This document shows, one piece after another, positions 55,129 through 64,000 of a stretch of 64,000 nt of DNA. The notes beneath the pieces were generated by a model. It was not told where the DNA came from. It worked only from the letters and a program-made list of their open reading frames with translations, and did not search any database. The DNA is from JAZDFC01 sp043808235 (lineage in GTDB: Bacteria > Bacteroidota > Ignavibacteria > Ignavibacteriales > Melioribacteraceae): contig JAZDFC010000080.1 in NCBI GenBank assembly GCA_043808235.1, forward strand, positions 1 through 64,000. Reading direction: 5' to 3'. Position 1 is the first letter of the stretch, and every line of letters begins with the position of its first letter. Made by a program: the position numbers and the translations under genes.

Positions 55129-55872
55129 ATGGCGCGATTAAAATTCTTCTTTTTCGGATTGCTACTTCAATATATTCTATTCTCACAATCTTCCATTGGA
55201 CAAATAAATCCGGCTGATGTCAATTACTCTATTGCAACGGATTCCAATCAATATGCAGATACGTCGACCATCTATTGGCGCTCGGTAGTTAAAAATGTTT
55301 CTTCCGATACAATTCATCTCAGTACAATAAATTGTGTGAACGGTGATTGGCTTATGACTTCGGATGGGGGTATTGTATACGATGGATTTGTTTTCGCCTA
55401 TGAATGGATAGTTCTTGTCGATTTAGCGCCACACGATAGTTTGATACATGAATGGAAAACGAATTTGGGAAGTTATCCATACCCGGCAGGGAAGTATTAC
55501 GGCATCTTCAAACCGTGGGAAGCAAATGGCGCTTTTGAATATGACAGCGTCGGTTTTGTTATCAACAATTTAACTTCACTTCAAGAGCATTACTCTAATG
55601 ATGAAATGGATTTTCAATTGTATCAGAATTACCCCAATCCGTTTAATCCAACAACCAGTATCAAGTATCAAGTACCGCGTATTGAAAACGTCTCTTTAAA
55701 AGTATACGACATACTTGGTAATGAAGTAGCGACGCTTGTGAACGAACAAAAAGAACCGGGATTTTACGAAGTTGAATTTAATGCATCCAATTTATCAAGC
55801 GGCGTTTACTTTTATTTGCTAAGGGTAGGAGATAATTTTAATTCTGTTAAAAAGATGATTGTGCTCAAATAA
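55129..55872 (+). CDS. secreted protein with T9SS C-terminal sorting domain
   Basis: A 247-residue protein with a signal peptide (residues 1-24, ending SSIGQ). Residues about 25-150 are a beta-sandwich of unknown family resembling an intracellular proteinase inhibitor/BsuPI-like fold (STIYWRSVVKNVSSDTIHL, HDSLIHEWKTNLGSYPYPAGKYY in part). The C-terminal 85 residues are a T9SS type A sorting domain: FQLYQNYPNPFNPTTSIKY, VYDILGNEVATLVNEQKEPG and SSGVYFYLLR. It is exported and attached to the surface by type IX secretion. Confidence 0.82.
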   Translation: MARLKFFFFGLLLQYILFSQSSIGQINPADVNYSIATDSNQYADTSTIYWRSVVKNVSSDTIHLSTINCVNGDWLMTSDGGIVYDGFVFAYEWIVLVDLAPHDSLIHEWKTNLGSYPYPAGKYYGIFKPWEANGAFEYDSVGFVINNLTSLQEHYSNDEMDFQLYQNYPNPFNPTTSIKYQVPRIENVSLKVYDILGNEVATLVNEQKEPGFYEVEFNASNLSSGVYFYLLRVGDNFNSVKKMIVLK

Positions 55873-56266
55873 TTATCCTATTTGAAATACCGGTTCATTA
55901 ATAACAAAGGTTGTGATAGATATCAAATAGATACGTAAATTCTTCTTGATTTATTTACAAAGCAAAATTATGTTGCAATTGTAATTTTGTTTTTCATCCC
56001 GACTTGCGTCGAAGAGTTGTTCCTCTAACGGATTTTCAACTCTTGCACTCAAACCCTTCCCACAAGGCGTGGTAGCTTTCAGTTTAAGAATGTCTCTATT
56101 GTTCCTATAATCTTATTAAGAAACAATAATATTATAAACAGATATAGATTTTAAAAACTGTTAATTATCTCATCCGTATGAAACTGATTATAGTTATAAG
56201 AGTTTTTATGCCGTTTCTAATGTCCGAAATTGAAAGATTTATAATAAATATTCGAATGGAGGATAT
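55873..56266. other. 394-bp gap without a gene
   Basis: No coding frame is convincing. A short hairpin, aagagttg (56012-56019) with caactctt (56037-56044), is the only structure I see. The last 60 bp lead into a GGAGGATAT ribosome site of the next gene. Confidence 0.5.
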
Positions 56267-59200
56267 ATGAGAATTATAATATCAAGCATGCTTCTTCTTT
56301 TAATATTTCTTACACCTATCAACTATTTTCCCCAGCAATCGAACCGGTCAGGCGGTAATAGCGGCGGAAATTTTACTCCTGAGGCGATAGCCGAAAGGTA
56401 TTTTACAGGCCAAACTGCAGGCGATTATTTCGGTAATTCCATATCAAATGCCGGAGATGTTAACGGTGATGGGTATGATGATATAATCATTGGAGCCTAC
56501 TACGCAGATGCCGGAGGTTCCCAAGCAGGCAGTGTTTTTATTTTCTACGGAGGCAAGTTAATTAATACAATACCGGATGTAATTATTAATGGATCTACAA
56601 ATTATGAGCTTGGAAAATCCGTTTCGGGTGCCGGCGATGTTAACGCAGATGGTTATGATGATGTTATCGTAGGTTCATGGAAATATAATTCATTTCAGGG
56701 CAGGGTTGACATTTATTTTGGCGGATCCTCAATGGATAATACTGAAGATGTTAGTATTGCGGGAGAAGGAGCTTCACAATACTTTGGCAATTCAGTTTCT
56801 TGCGCGGGTGATGTGAATGGCGATGGATATGATGATGTAATTGTTGGCGCCTATGGCTATAATTCATCCACGGGAAGATCATATATTTATTATGGTGGTT
56901 CATCGATGAATGACACTGTTGATAAGACATTAAACGGAGAAAACACAGGTGATGCATTTGGCATTAGTGTATCCGGTGCCGGAGATGTGAATGGCGATGG
57001 ATATGATGATGTAATTGTTGGCGCCTATTGTTATAATACATCCACAGGAAGATCATATATTTATTATGGCGGATCTACCATGGATGAAACTGTGGACTTA
57101 ACAATGACCGGTGAAGGCGCTGATAATTATTTTGGTATGTCTGTTTCCGATGTTGACGATGCTAACGGTGATGGTTACGATGATTTTTTAGTCGGGGCAC
57201 ATGGTAATAGCGCTTCGAAAGCTTATCTTTTTAATGGCGGGCCATCAATCGATAATACAGCCGACGTTATTTTTAATGCACAAGCATTAACCGACAATTT
57301 TGGTACTTCCGTTTGCGGTTGCGGCGATTTCAATGGTGATGGATACGCCGATATATTGGTTGGAGCAAATTCCAATGACGAAAATGGAACAGATGCCGGA
57401 AGAGCATATCTTTTTTGGGGTGGGAGTACTGTCGATGCAATACCGGATAATATTTTTACTGGTGCAGCTGCCGGGGACTGGTTAGGAATATCTGTTTCAA
57501 CTGCCGGTGATATGAACGGCGATGGATATACAGATATTATTATTGCCGCGAGTAAAAACGACACCAATGGTTCCGGAGCGGGTAGAGTTTACCTTTATAC
57601 GAATTCTTTATCCGGAACAGATATGCCGGATGAATTTTTTACTGGCGAAGCTGCATTAGATTATTTCGGATATTCGGTTGCTTCTGCCGGCGACGTTAAT
57701 GGAGATGGCTATGATGATATTATTATTGGGGCGAGGGAAAATGATGCCTTTGGGTCGGACGTCGGAAGGGCATACATATTTTTGGGAGGCACAGCTTCGA
57801 ACAATGAGGCTGATATTATATTAACAGGGGAAACAAGTATTGATGTCTTTGGAAGCTCGGTATCATCTGCAGGAGATGTAAACGCTGATGGATACGATGA
57901 CGTTCTCGTAGGAGCATATGGTTATGATAACGGAAGTTCTAATGTTGGAAGAGCATATATCTTTCTTGGAGGCGCAACGATGAATGACGGCGCTGATATT
58001 ATATTCACCGGTGAAGCGAGTGAAGATTATTTTGGAATTTCTGTTTCGTCAGCCGGTGATGTAAACAGCGATGGTTATAGTGATGTAATGATTGGATCTT
58101 CAAACAACGATGCAGGAGGAATTGACAGAGGAAGGGCTTATATCTATTATGGTGGAAGCTCAATGAATAATGGTGCAGATGTTACATTAAGCGGCGAAGC
58201 AGATTCCGACTTTTTCGGATATTCTGTCGCGAGTGCCGGAGATGTGAATGGTGATGGTTTTGACGACGTGGTTGTTGGAGCTGCATGGAACGCTGCAGGC
58301 GGTACCCAAAGAGGAAAAGTATATGTTTACTATGGTGGAAACTCAATGAATAATAGCGCAGACATAACTCTAAGCGGTGAAGCAGACTCCGATAATTTTG
58401 GATTTTCTGTCGCGAGCGCTGGGGATGTAAATAATGATAACTACGGAGATATCATTATTGGTGCATTATATAATGACGATAGTGGAACCAATGCGGGCAA
58501 GGCGTACATATATTTCGGAAATTGGTCAATGGACACAGTTCCGGATATCGAACTTACCGGTGAAAGTGCCGGCGATGAATTTGCTTGCATTGTTTCATGT
58601 GCCGGAGACGTAAATAATGATAATTACTCCGATGTTCTTATTGGAGCTCGTGGCAACAATGCTGTGGGGATCGATGGCGGACGAGCTTATGTATATTTTG
58701 GCGGCAACTCAATGAATAATATCCCGGATATCGTAATGACTGGGATTACGGCAGGCGATAGCTTTGGTCAATCTATTAATTGTGCTGGTGATATAAATAA
58801 TGATAGTTTCTCAGAAATAATTATCGGCGCCCCTATGAATGATGCAGGAGGAACAGATGCAGGGAGATCATATTTATATTTGTCTTCAGCTCCTCCAACT
58901 GTTCCAAGACTTGCCAGCGTTAGAGATGTCCCAAATGATCAGGGCGGATATGTAAAGGTAAGGTGGACACGAAGTGGATATGATATTCCAAATATTAATA
59001 GACTTGATCATTACATTGTGCAAAGAAGTGATCCGCCAGGTAAAGGAAGTTATGTTTGGGAAACTATAACTACAATCGAGCCCACTTATGAAAATTCTTA
59101 TATCTATACAGCTTCAACCTGGAGTGATTCGACAACAAATTCGAGTGGAACAATATATTTCAGGATTCGCGCTCAGGGTACCGATCCTGATGAAATTTGG

Positions 59201-60163
59201 ACTTCCAACATTGTTTCCGGACATAGTGTAGATAACCTCGCACCAGAATCACCGAAGGGAGCTGTTGCAAGCCGAAGCGGCAGCGATGTAATATTAACCT
59301 GGGATGAAAATACCGAAAGCGACTTAAAACAATATCTCATTTACCGTAACTCATCCACTCCCCTTCCCGAAGATGCCATACCAATTGCCACAACAACAGA
59401 TTTAACCTACACCGATACCTCGCCTCTCGAAGAGATGGTTTACTACTTCATCAAAGCTGAAGATATTCACAGCAACAAAAGTGATGCGGCAGAAACTAAT
59501 CTTGATGTTTACCTTGGCGCTAATGTAAAAGTATTTCTGCAAGGGTGTTACTCTTCGGGTAGTATGTTAACTACACTCCTTAGTTCTGGATATATTCCTC
59601 TTTCACAGCCTTACAACACTTCCCCCTGGAATTACACCGGAACAGAAAGCGTGGTAAGTATTCCATCGGGTGTAGTCGACTGGGTACTTGTTGAACTTAG
59701 AAGCGACGAGACAACAATCGCAGGAAAGAGAGCCGGATTCTTAAAAAGCGACGGTACTATCACAGACACTGATGATTCGAGTCAGCTTAAGTTCAGCGGA
59801 CTGAACAGCGGCAGTTACTATGTCGTTATCCGTCACCGTAATCACCTGGCTATTATGACAGCAAATAAAGTAACGCTAACCAATAACTCGAGTCAGTATA
59901 ATTTCTCTTCTGCTCAAACACAAGCCTACGGCACAAACGCGATGAAAGATTTGGGAAGCGGAGTGTATGGACTATATACAGGAGACTCAAATAAGGACGG
60001 TCAAATTACCGCGCTTGATTTTAACACATGGAACGCAAACACAAAAGCAGGTCAAGTTGGGTATGTCGCTGATGATATGAATTTAGATGGTCAGGTAACA
60101 GTACTGGACTTTAATCCTTGGAATGCGAACACGAAGCTTGGTGCTACAACTAAGGTACCGTAA
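56267..60163 (+). CDS. exported FG-GAP/Fn3/dockerin-like protein
   Basis: A 1298-residue protein with a signal peptide (about 1-24) and a strong GGAGGATAT ribosome site. Residues about 45-870 hold 14 FG-GAP repeats, each with a calcium loop of the type DVNGDGYDDVIVG and an FG strand: two sets of seven, enough for two seven-bladed propellers. Fibronectin type III modules occupy about 875-980 and 988-1080. A domain with PLSQPYNTSPWNYTGTESVV follows, and the C-terminus (1239-1298) has two dockerin-like loops, DSNKDGQITALD and DMNLDGQVTVLD. There is no T9SS domain. Repeats 3 and 4 are nearly identical in DNA. Confidence 0.85.
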   Translation: MRIIISSMLLLLIFLTPINYFPQQSNRSGGNSGGNFTPEAIAERYFTGQTAGDYFGNSISNAGDVNGDGYDDIIIGAYYADAGGSQAGSVFIFYGGKLINTIPDVIINGSTNYELGKSVSGAGDVNADGYDDVIVGSWKYNSFQGRVDIYFGGSSMDNTEDVSIAGEGASQYFGNSVSCAGDVNGDGYDDVIVGAYGYNSSTGRSYIYYGGSSMNDTVDKTLNGENTGDAFGISVSGAGDVNGDGYDDVIVGAYCYNTSTGRSYIYYGGSTMDETVDLTMTGEGADNYFGMSVSDVDDANGDGYDDFLVGAHGNSASKAYLFNGGPSIDNTADVIFNAQALTDNFGTSVCGCGDFNGDGYADILVGANSNDENGTDAGRAYLFWGGSTVDAIPDNIFTGAAAGDWLGISVSTAGDMNGDGYTDIIIAASKNDTNGSGAGRVYLYTNSLSGTDMPDEFFTGEAALDYFGYSVASAGDVNGDGYDDIIIGARENDAFGSDVGRAYIFLGGTASNNEADIILTGETSIDVFGSSVSSAGDVNADGYDDVLVGAYGYDNGSSNVGRAYIFLGGATMNDGADIIFTGEASEDYFGISVSSAGDVNSDGYSDVMIGSSNNDAGGIDRGRAYIYYGGSSMNNGADVTLSGEADSDFFGYSVASAGDVNGDGFDDVVVGAAWNAAGGTQRGKVYVYYGGNSMNNSADITLSGEADSDNFGFSVASAGDVNNDNYGDIIIGALYNDDSGTNAGKAYIYFGNWSMDTVPDIELTGESAGDEFACIVSCAGDVNNDNYSDVLIGARGNNAVGIDGGRAYVYFGGNSMNNIPDIVMTGITAGDSFGQSINCAGDINNDSFSEIIIGAPMNDAGGTDAGRSYLYLSSAPPTVPRLASVRDVPNDQGGYVKVRWTRSGYDIPNINRLDHYIVQRSDPPGKGSYVWETITTIEPTYENSYIYTASTWSDSTTNSSGTIYFRIRAQGTDPDEIWTSNIVSGHSVDNLAPESPKGAVASRSGSDVILTWDENTESDLKQYLIYRNSSTPLPEDAIPIATTTDLTYTDTSPLEEMVYYFIKAEDIHSNKSDAAETNLDVYLGANVKVFLQGCYSSGSMLTTLLSSGYIPLSQPYNTSPWNYTGTESVVSIPSGVVDWVLVELRSDETTIAGKRAGFLKSDGTITDTDDSSQLKFSGLNSGSYYVVIRHRNHLAIMTANKVTLTNNSSQYNFSSAQTQAYGTNAMKDLGSGVYGLYTGDSNKDGQITALDFNTWNANTKAGQVGYVADDMNLDGQVTVLDFNPWNANTKLGATTKVP

Positions 60164-60215
60164 TAGTAATACAAATTATCAGAGATTATATAATAAAATT
60201 ATTTGGAGATAAACA

Positions 60216-61403
60216 ATGAAAAAAGTGATATTTTGTTTTCTTGTACTAGCCAGTATGAGTTTATATGCACAAACAACCATAGAGACACAATTAGTTGTGA
60301 CAACAAATGAAGGGACAATCGGAGGTTCTTTTAAGGTAGCCATTCAAGCAAAGGGAACCAACTTAACAGCTAATAGTACGATTGGATCATCAACGATAGA
60401 TGTTTACTACATTGCCGCTCATATAGCCCCAGTTATTGTGGCAGGCACAATCGTACAGGGAACATATAATGCCACCATTAGTAACTATGGTACTCGGTCT
60501 TTGACATATATAGCGAGTGGGCCATATGTCAGATTAACAATTGCAGGTACAAATATTAACCAAAATTTTGATGGGACACCGGCAGGACTTGATCTTACGT
60601 CATCCTATCAGACAATAGCCACAATAAATTTTACAATTTCCGACAATACTGTAACAACAAATCTGACAATAGATCCAGGATCATTAACGATAGGATTATT
60701 TGATTCGCCGAATAATTCAAATTTTACAGGGGTAATTATTCCTCAGCTCATGTCTGCTCCAGTTAATATAACAAACGCTCCTCTCCCGGTTGAACTTACT
60801 TCCTTTGCCGCTAACAACAACGGCAGTAATGTTATTCTCAACTGGAAGACAGCTACTGAGGTAAATAATCACGGATTTCAGATTGAAAGAAAGTCATTTG
60901 ACGCTGACGCGTCGTCATTAAGTCATTCGGCGGATAAGGAGTGGCAGAATGTTGGATTTGTGGAAGGATACGGAAACAGCAACTCAGCCAAGGATTACAG
61001 TTTTACGGATAAATCAATCAACGGCGGAGGTAAATTCTCATACCGGTTAAAACAGATTGACATTGATGGTAGTTACACATATTCTGAAACAGTTGAAGTA
61101 ACGGTAATACCGTCACAGTTTGAGTTATCGCAGAATTATCCGAACCCGTTTAATCCAACAACAACAATTAGATACGCAGTGGCCGCCGTAGAGACGGGAT
61201 ATATCCCGTCTCTACAAAACGTTACGTTAAAGATATACGATATTCTCGGCAACGAAGTAGCGACACTCGTTAACGAGCGGAAGGAACCGGGTTATTACGA
61301 AGTTGAATTCAACGCTTCGCAACTGCCAAGTGGTGTATATTTTTATCAACTTCGAACTGAGAATGGATTTAATGCAGTTAAAAAAATGTTACTGATGAAA
61401 TAA
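60216..61403 (+). CDS. T9SS-anchored protein with cohesin-like N-terminal domain
   Basis: A 395-residue protein with a signal peptide (about 1-18, SLYAQ). Residues 20-190 form a beta-sandwich whose layout resembles cohesin domains (GGSFKVAIQAKGTN, then IATINFTISDNTVTTNLTI); the match is structural in style, not a motif identity. After VELTSFAANNNGSNVILNWKT comes an Fn3-like stretch, then the T9SS sorting domain (about 305-395): FELSQNYPNPFNPTTTIRY, ILGNEVATLVNERKEPG. A 28-bp REP is inserted in frame within the sorting domain (VETGYIPSLQ). It lies 52 bp after a dockerin-like protein. Confidence 0.75.
   Translation: MKKVIFCFLVLASMSLYAQTTIETQLVVTTNEGTIGGSFKVAIQAKGTNLTANSTIGSSTIDVYYIAAHIAPVIVAGTIVQGTYNATISNYGTRSLTYIASGPYVRLTIAGTNINQNFDGTPAGLDLTSSYQTIATINFTISDNTVTTNLTIDPGSLTIGLFDSPNNSNFTGVIIPQLMSAPVNITNAPLPVELTSFAANNNGSNVILNWKTATEVNNHGFQIERKSFDADASSLSHSADKEWQNVGFVEGYGNSNSAKDYSFTDKSINGGGKFSYRLKQIDIDGSYTYSETVEVTVIPSQFELSQNYPNPFNPTTTIRYAVAAVETGYIPSLQNVTLKIYDILGNEVATLVNERKEPGYYEVEFNASQLPSGVYFYQLRTENGFNAVKKMLLMK
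61188..61215. repeat. REP palindrome 9, in frame inside a T9SS sorting domain
   Basis: A perfect 28-bp palindrome with arms gtagagacgggata and tatcccgtctctac. It codes for VETGYIPSLQ between TIRYAVAA and NVTLKIYDILGN. The related sorting domain at 55.8 kb runs KYQVPRIENVSLKVYDIL there without the insert, so about eight residues were added without breaking the frame. Confidence 0.93.
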
Positions 61404-61415
61404 ATTCAACTGAAA

Positions 61416-61455
61416 AATCAACTGCGGAATATACAAATCTATTTCGCAGTTGATT
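61416..61455 (+). terminator. terminator-like hairpin after the cohesin-like gene
   Basis: aatcaactgcg (61416-61426) pairs with cgcagttgatt (61445-61455) with an 18-base loop; T and A rich sequence follows. Confidence 0.55.
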
Positions 61456-62067
61456 TATAATTTATTTGTTTGTCGCAATTCAATTCTATTGCGGGAAATC
61501 TCAATAAAACTATCCAATTTTTCTCATTCAAAAATTACATCAACTGAATTATTTCTTTTTCCAGGATGAAACATATTCAGTAGAACAGTTTATAGTAATA
61601 TTTTAACCGCCATAAAAAACTATGTTTATCACTCCATTATTATCGGTTTTGCATGAAGTATCCGGTCATTATTCTTAAAATACCCGTTTGCGGCAGCAAT
61701 TGTCTGAGTGAGAAGGATCTAATCTTTTTCGCGCATTGAACAATGAAACTGCCAATGGTTGTATTCAAATAATCAATGTGTAAAAAACATTCCAACATTC
61801 GGATAGGGTATGTTTTTCAAGTGGAGTTATTGAGTTCTATAGAATTCAATTCAGTTATATATCATTATCAAATTTTACATGAGATTGCTCAAATATTCCG
61901 TATCCTTTTTGACCCTGATGGATAAAATTTTCGGTGTACTATATTCAGTTAATATCATATATTTTGCACCAAATTTTAAATGATGTTTTTGAGGATGAAC
62001 AGGATCAATGCATAAAAATGAAATTAAAATCTGATACTTTTTGCGGAATATTATATTGAGAGGCATT
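61456..62067. other. 610-bp gap without an intact gene
   Basis: No intact gene. On the minus strand a 30-codon stretch around 61640-61720 reads TQTIAAANGYFKNNDRIL and looks more like protein than chance, but it has no start, no extension and no family I recognise. The last 30 bp hold the ribosome site (GAGAGGC) of the radical SAM gene. Confidence 0.4.
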
Positions 62068-63105
62068 ATGCAATTCCCGCAGTTTATTTCTTTTACGGTT
62101 ACTAATGCATGTAATCTAAAGTGCAGAATGTGCGGACAGTGGAGTGAGAATGGATATGTTAAAAATCACTCGATTGATACACGCACACAAATGGAATTAT
62201 CGGATTGGAAACGTCTTGTTGACGAGGCAGCCAATTATAATATTCGCTTCATATTAATTAGGGGAGGCGAACCGTTTCTATTTCCGGGAGTTATTGAATT
62301 AATCAAATACATTAGTAGCAAAGGAATATTTGTTTCGATTGATACTAACGGAACAGTTTTAAAAAAGTATGCTGAAGAATTATCGGGTATTAAAAACATG
62401 CACATAACATTTTCGGTTGACGGACCGGAAGTAATTCATGATGAAGTACGCGGATTAGCCGGCAGCTTCAATAAAACAAAAGAAAGTATCGAATTGTTGA
62501 ATGAATTGGAAAAGTCGGGTGATAACAAGGTAAGCAAGAGTATTTGTTTTACGATAAGTAAATATTCATACAAGGGTCTGGGCGAAATGCCGGATGTTGC
62601 CCGCAGTATGGGCATCTTATCAATTAATATTGTGCCTTACTATTTTATATCAACAGAAACCGGAAAAACCTACGAAGCAGAATTGCAAAAGAATTTCAAT
62701 TGTTCAGCCTATTCATGGAAGGGCTTTAATCATGAAAGCTCCGGCGTTGATTTCGATATTTTCAAGGAAGAATACAGAAAATATTTAGCATGTCTTGGAG
62801 AGGTATATAACTTTCCGTATATGCCTTTGAATGAGGAAGAGTATAAGTTATGGTTCGCAGATTCATTTACTCCTGTTGGCTCGTTATCATGTACTAATGT
62901 AGAAAACTTGATAGATATTCAACCCGATGGGAATGCAAATTTCTGCGTGGATTTTCCCGACTATAGTTTTGGCAATGTTATTAATTCCACCATTAAAGAA
63001 ATTTGGGATTGTAAAGAAGCTGTGCAATTCAGAAACTACAGACGTGAGAAACCATTAGCTGTTTGTTATAGATGTGGAGCAAAATATATATCGGAGATTA
63101 AATAA
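62068..63105 (+). CDS. radical SAM protein with SPASM-like C-terminal Cys cluster
   Basis: A 345-residue protein started at ATG 62068, with GAGAGG upstream. The SAM cluster motif is NACNLKCRMCGQW (CxxxCxxC), followed by ILIRGGEPFLFPGVIELI (GGEP) and SIDTNGTVLKKYAEEL. Cysteines in SLSCTNVENLIDI, NFCVDFPDYSFGNV, WDCKEAV and AVCYRCGAKY give a SPASM-type auxiliary cluster. Relatives modify peptides or act as anaerobic sulfatase-maturing enzymes; no partner peptide is evident near it. It lies between the T9SS proteins and a deacetylase. Confidence 0.85.
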   Translation: MQFPQFISFTVTNACNLKCRMCGQWSENGYVKNHSIDTRTQMELSDWKRLVDEAANYNIRFILIRGGEPFLFPGVIELIKYISSKGIFVSIDTNGTVLKKYAEELSGIKNMHITFSVDGPEVIHDEVRGLAGSFNKTKESIELLNELEKSGDNKVSKSICFTISKYSYKGLGEMPDVARSMGILSINIVPYYFISTETGKTYEAELQKNFNCSAYSWKGFNHESSGVDFDIFKEEYRKYLACLGEVYNFPYMPLNEEEYKLWFADSFTPVGSLSCTNVENLIDIQPDGNANFCVDFPDYSFGNVINSTIKEIWDCKEAVQFRNYRREKPLAVCYRCGAKYISEIK

Positions 63106-63173
63106 TATTTAGTAAGAATAATATTATTGGATAGTAAAAATTTAATAATAAAATAAACAAATAAGGAGTTACT

Positions 63174-64000
63174 GTGAGAGTAATAAATAAATTCACTGTG
63201 GTTATTTGCTTAATGATCTTATACGTCGAGACATTTTCTCAAACGGTGCAAGCTCCTTATGAAGTAAGTGTTTGGCCGGGATTTAGAAGTGCAGCAATCT
63301 CTTTTACTTTTGACGACAACACATCCAACCAGTTATTGGTTGCGATACCGTTATTTGATGAGTTTGATTATAAAGCGACATTATTTACTGTAACTAATTG
63401 GAGCCCAAATTGGAACGGATTAAAACAGGCTGCAGCTAACGGACACGAGGTTGCGAGCCATACCGTCACACATCCGTATCTTAATCAAATCACGGAAGAG
63501 CAGCAAACCACCGAACAGATGGATTCATACAATGCAATAAATACTAACATCCCCAATCAATCAGGTCAAACATTTGCATATCCGTATTGTGTCATTGGCA
63601 ATAAAGAAATAACTAAACAATATTATTTTGGAGCTCGCGGATGCCAGGGATTTGTTGAACAAAAAACACCGACAGATATTATGAATATAAGTTCTATCAT
63701 TTGTGGCAGCGAGGGATCTGTTAAGACTGTGGATAATTTTAAATACTATTCGGATCAGGCCGTTACAAAAAACGGTTTATGTGTCTATCTGCTGCATGGC
63801 GTTGATAACGACGGTGGATGGTCTTCGACCGAATCCCCGGTAATTCGAGGGCATCTTGAATATCTGAAAGCAAATGAAAATAAATTCTGGGTTGAGACTT
63901 TTGGAAATATTATACGATACATTAAGGAAAGAAATTCAGCTACGGTTATTGAAACTTCGGTTACGGAAAACTTGATTACCATTATGGTCACCGATACTCT
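63174..64000 (+). CDS. secreted polysaccharide deacetylase (NodB-like), 3' end outside window
   Basis: The frame starts at GTG 63174 behind AAGGAG and is still open at base 64000 after 275 codons. Residues 1-24 are a signal peptide (INKFTVVICLMILYVETFSQ). The NodB motifs are present: ISFTFDDNTSNQ (motif 1, catalytic and metal Asp), ASHTVTHPYLNQI (motif 2, metal His pair), FAYPYCV (motif 3) and LCVYLLHGVDND (late motif). It removes acetyl groups from a polysaccharide outside the cell. The stop lies to the right of the window. Confidence 0.88.
   Translation, partial: MRVINKFTVVICLMILYVETFSQTVQAPYEVSVWPGFRSAAISFTFDDNTSNQLLVAIPLFDEFDYKATLFTVTNWSPNWNGLKQAAANGHEVASHTVTHPYLNQITEEQQTTEQMDSYNAINTNIPNQSGQTFAYPYCVIGNKEITKQYYFGARGCQGFVEQKTPTDIMNISSIICGSEGSVKTVDNFKYYSDQAVTKNGLCVYLLHGVDNDGGWSSTESPVIRGHLEYLKANENKFWVETFGNIIRYIKERNSATVIETSVTENLITIMVTDT

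Noticed and set aside
61640..61720. Short protein-like stretch on the minus strand (AAANGYFKNNDRIL)
   Set aside because: Thirty codons without a start, continuation or known relative; kept only as a remark on the gap.

Overview
The window is an AT-rich bacterial chromosome segment from a Gram-negative member of the Bacteroidetes/Chlorobi side of the tree, most likely an Ignavibacteria-type organism. This rests on C-terminal type IX secretion (T9SS) sorting domains with the NYPNPFNPTT signature, PorV/PorQ-like barrels, an LpxH-type lipid A enzyme, weak Shine-Dalgarno usage with many ATG-overlap starts, and HpnCDE squalene synthesis. It is an inference from protein style; there is no rRNA here to test it.

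Layout. 1-5 kb: two PorV/PorQ-like outer-membrane proteins (the first cut by the window edge), then a FemAB/GNAT-like transferase and two glycosyltransferases. 5-9.3 kb: SRP RNA, a possible small membrane protein, a HEAT-repeat protein, a truncated SixA-like fragment coupled to uvrC, and glgC. 9.5-18 kb: LpxH-like hydrolase, PBP1A, tRNA-Leu(CAG), a lipoprotein, the squalene genes hpnC-hpnD-hpnE, and citrate synthase. 18.3-31.5 kb: pyrG, a TPR protein, purN-purH, the rod-shape cluster mreB-mreC-mreD-mrdA-rodA, pyrF and a DUF2851 protein. 31.4-34.2 kb: etfB-etfA-bifunctional nuclease on the minus strand, then clpS.

34.2-42.6 kb is the accessory part and holds the two most interesting objects. 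First, a REP-associated tyrosine transposase (RAYT) gene is surrounded by six palindromic REP elements, carries a seventh inside its own reading frame, and is flanked by 103-bp direct repeats. Further REPs lie at 54.9 kb and, in frame, inside a T9SS sorting domain at 61.2 kb. Second, 38.0-42.1 kb reads as an integrase-less array of integron-like gene cassettes. There are five cassettes: an unknown protein, a RelE-type toxin/antitoxin, an AbrB/PIN toxin-antitoxin, a SnoaL-like protein and a lipoprotein. They are separated by about 100-230 bp imperfect palindromes, and for four of the five the cassette's first bases are the reverse complement of the box that follows its gene, as expected of attC sites.

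42.6-53.5 kb: an MFS transporter, dusB, a PAP2-like protein, apt, rsmI, a lipoprotein, and an Rrf2 regulator followed by a three-gene saccharopine-pathway lysine degradation operon (aminoadipate semialdehyde dehydrogenase, lysine-ketoglutarate reductase, saccharopine dehydrogenase), then an EamA transporter. 53.7-64 kb: a secreted C1 peptidase with a decayed duplicate of its 3' end, a T9SS protein, a 1298-residue FG-GAP/Fn3/dockerin-like protein next to a T9SS protein whose N-terminus resembles a cohesin fold, a radical SAM/SPASM protein, and a secreted polysaccharide deacetylase running off the right edge.
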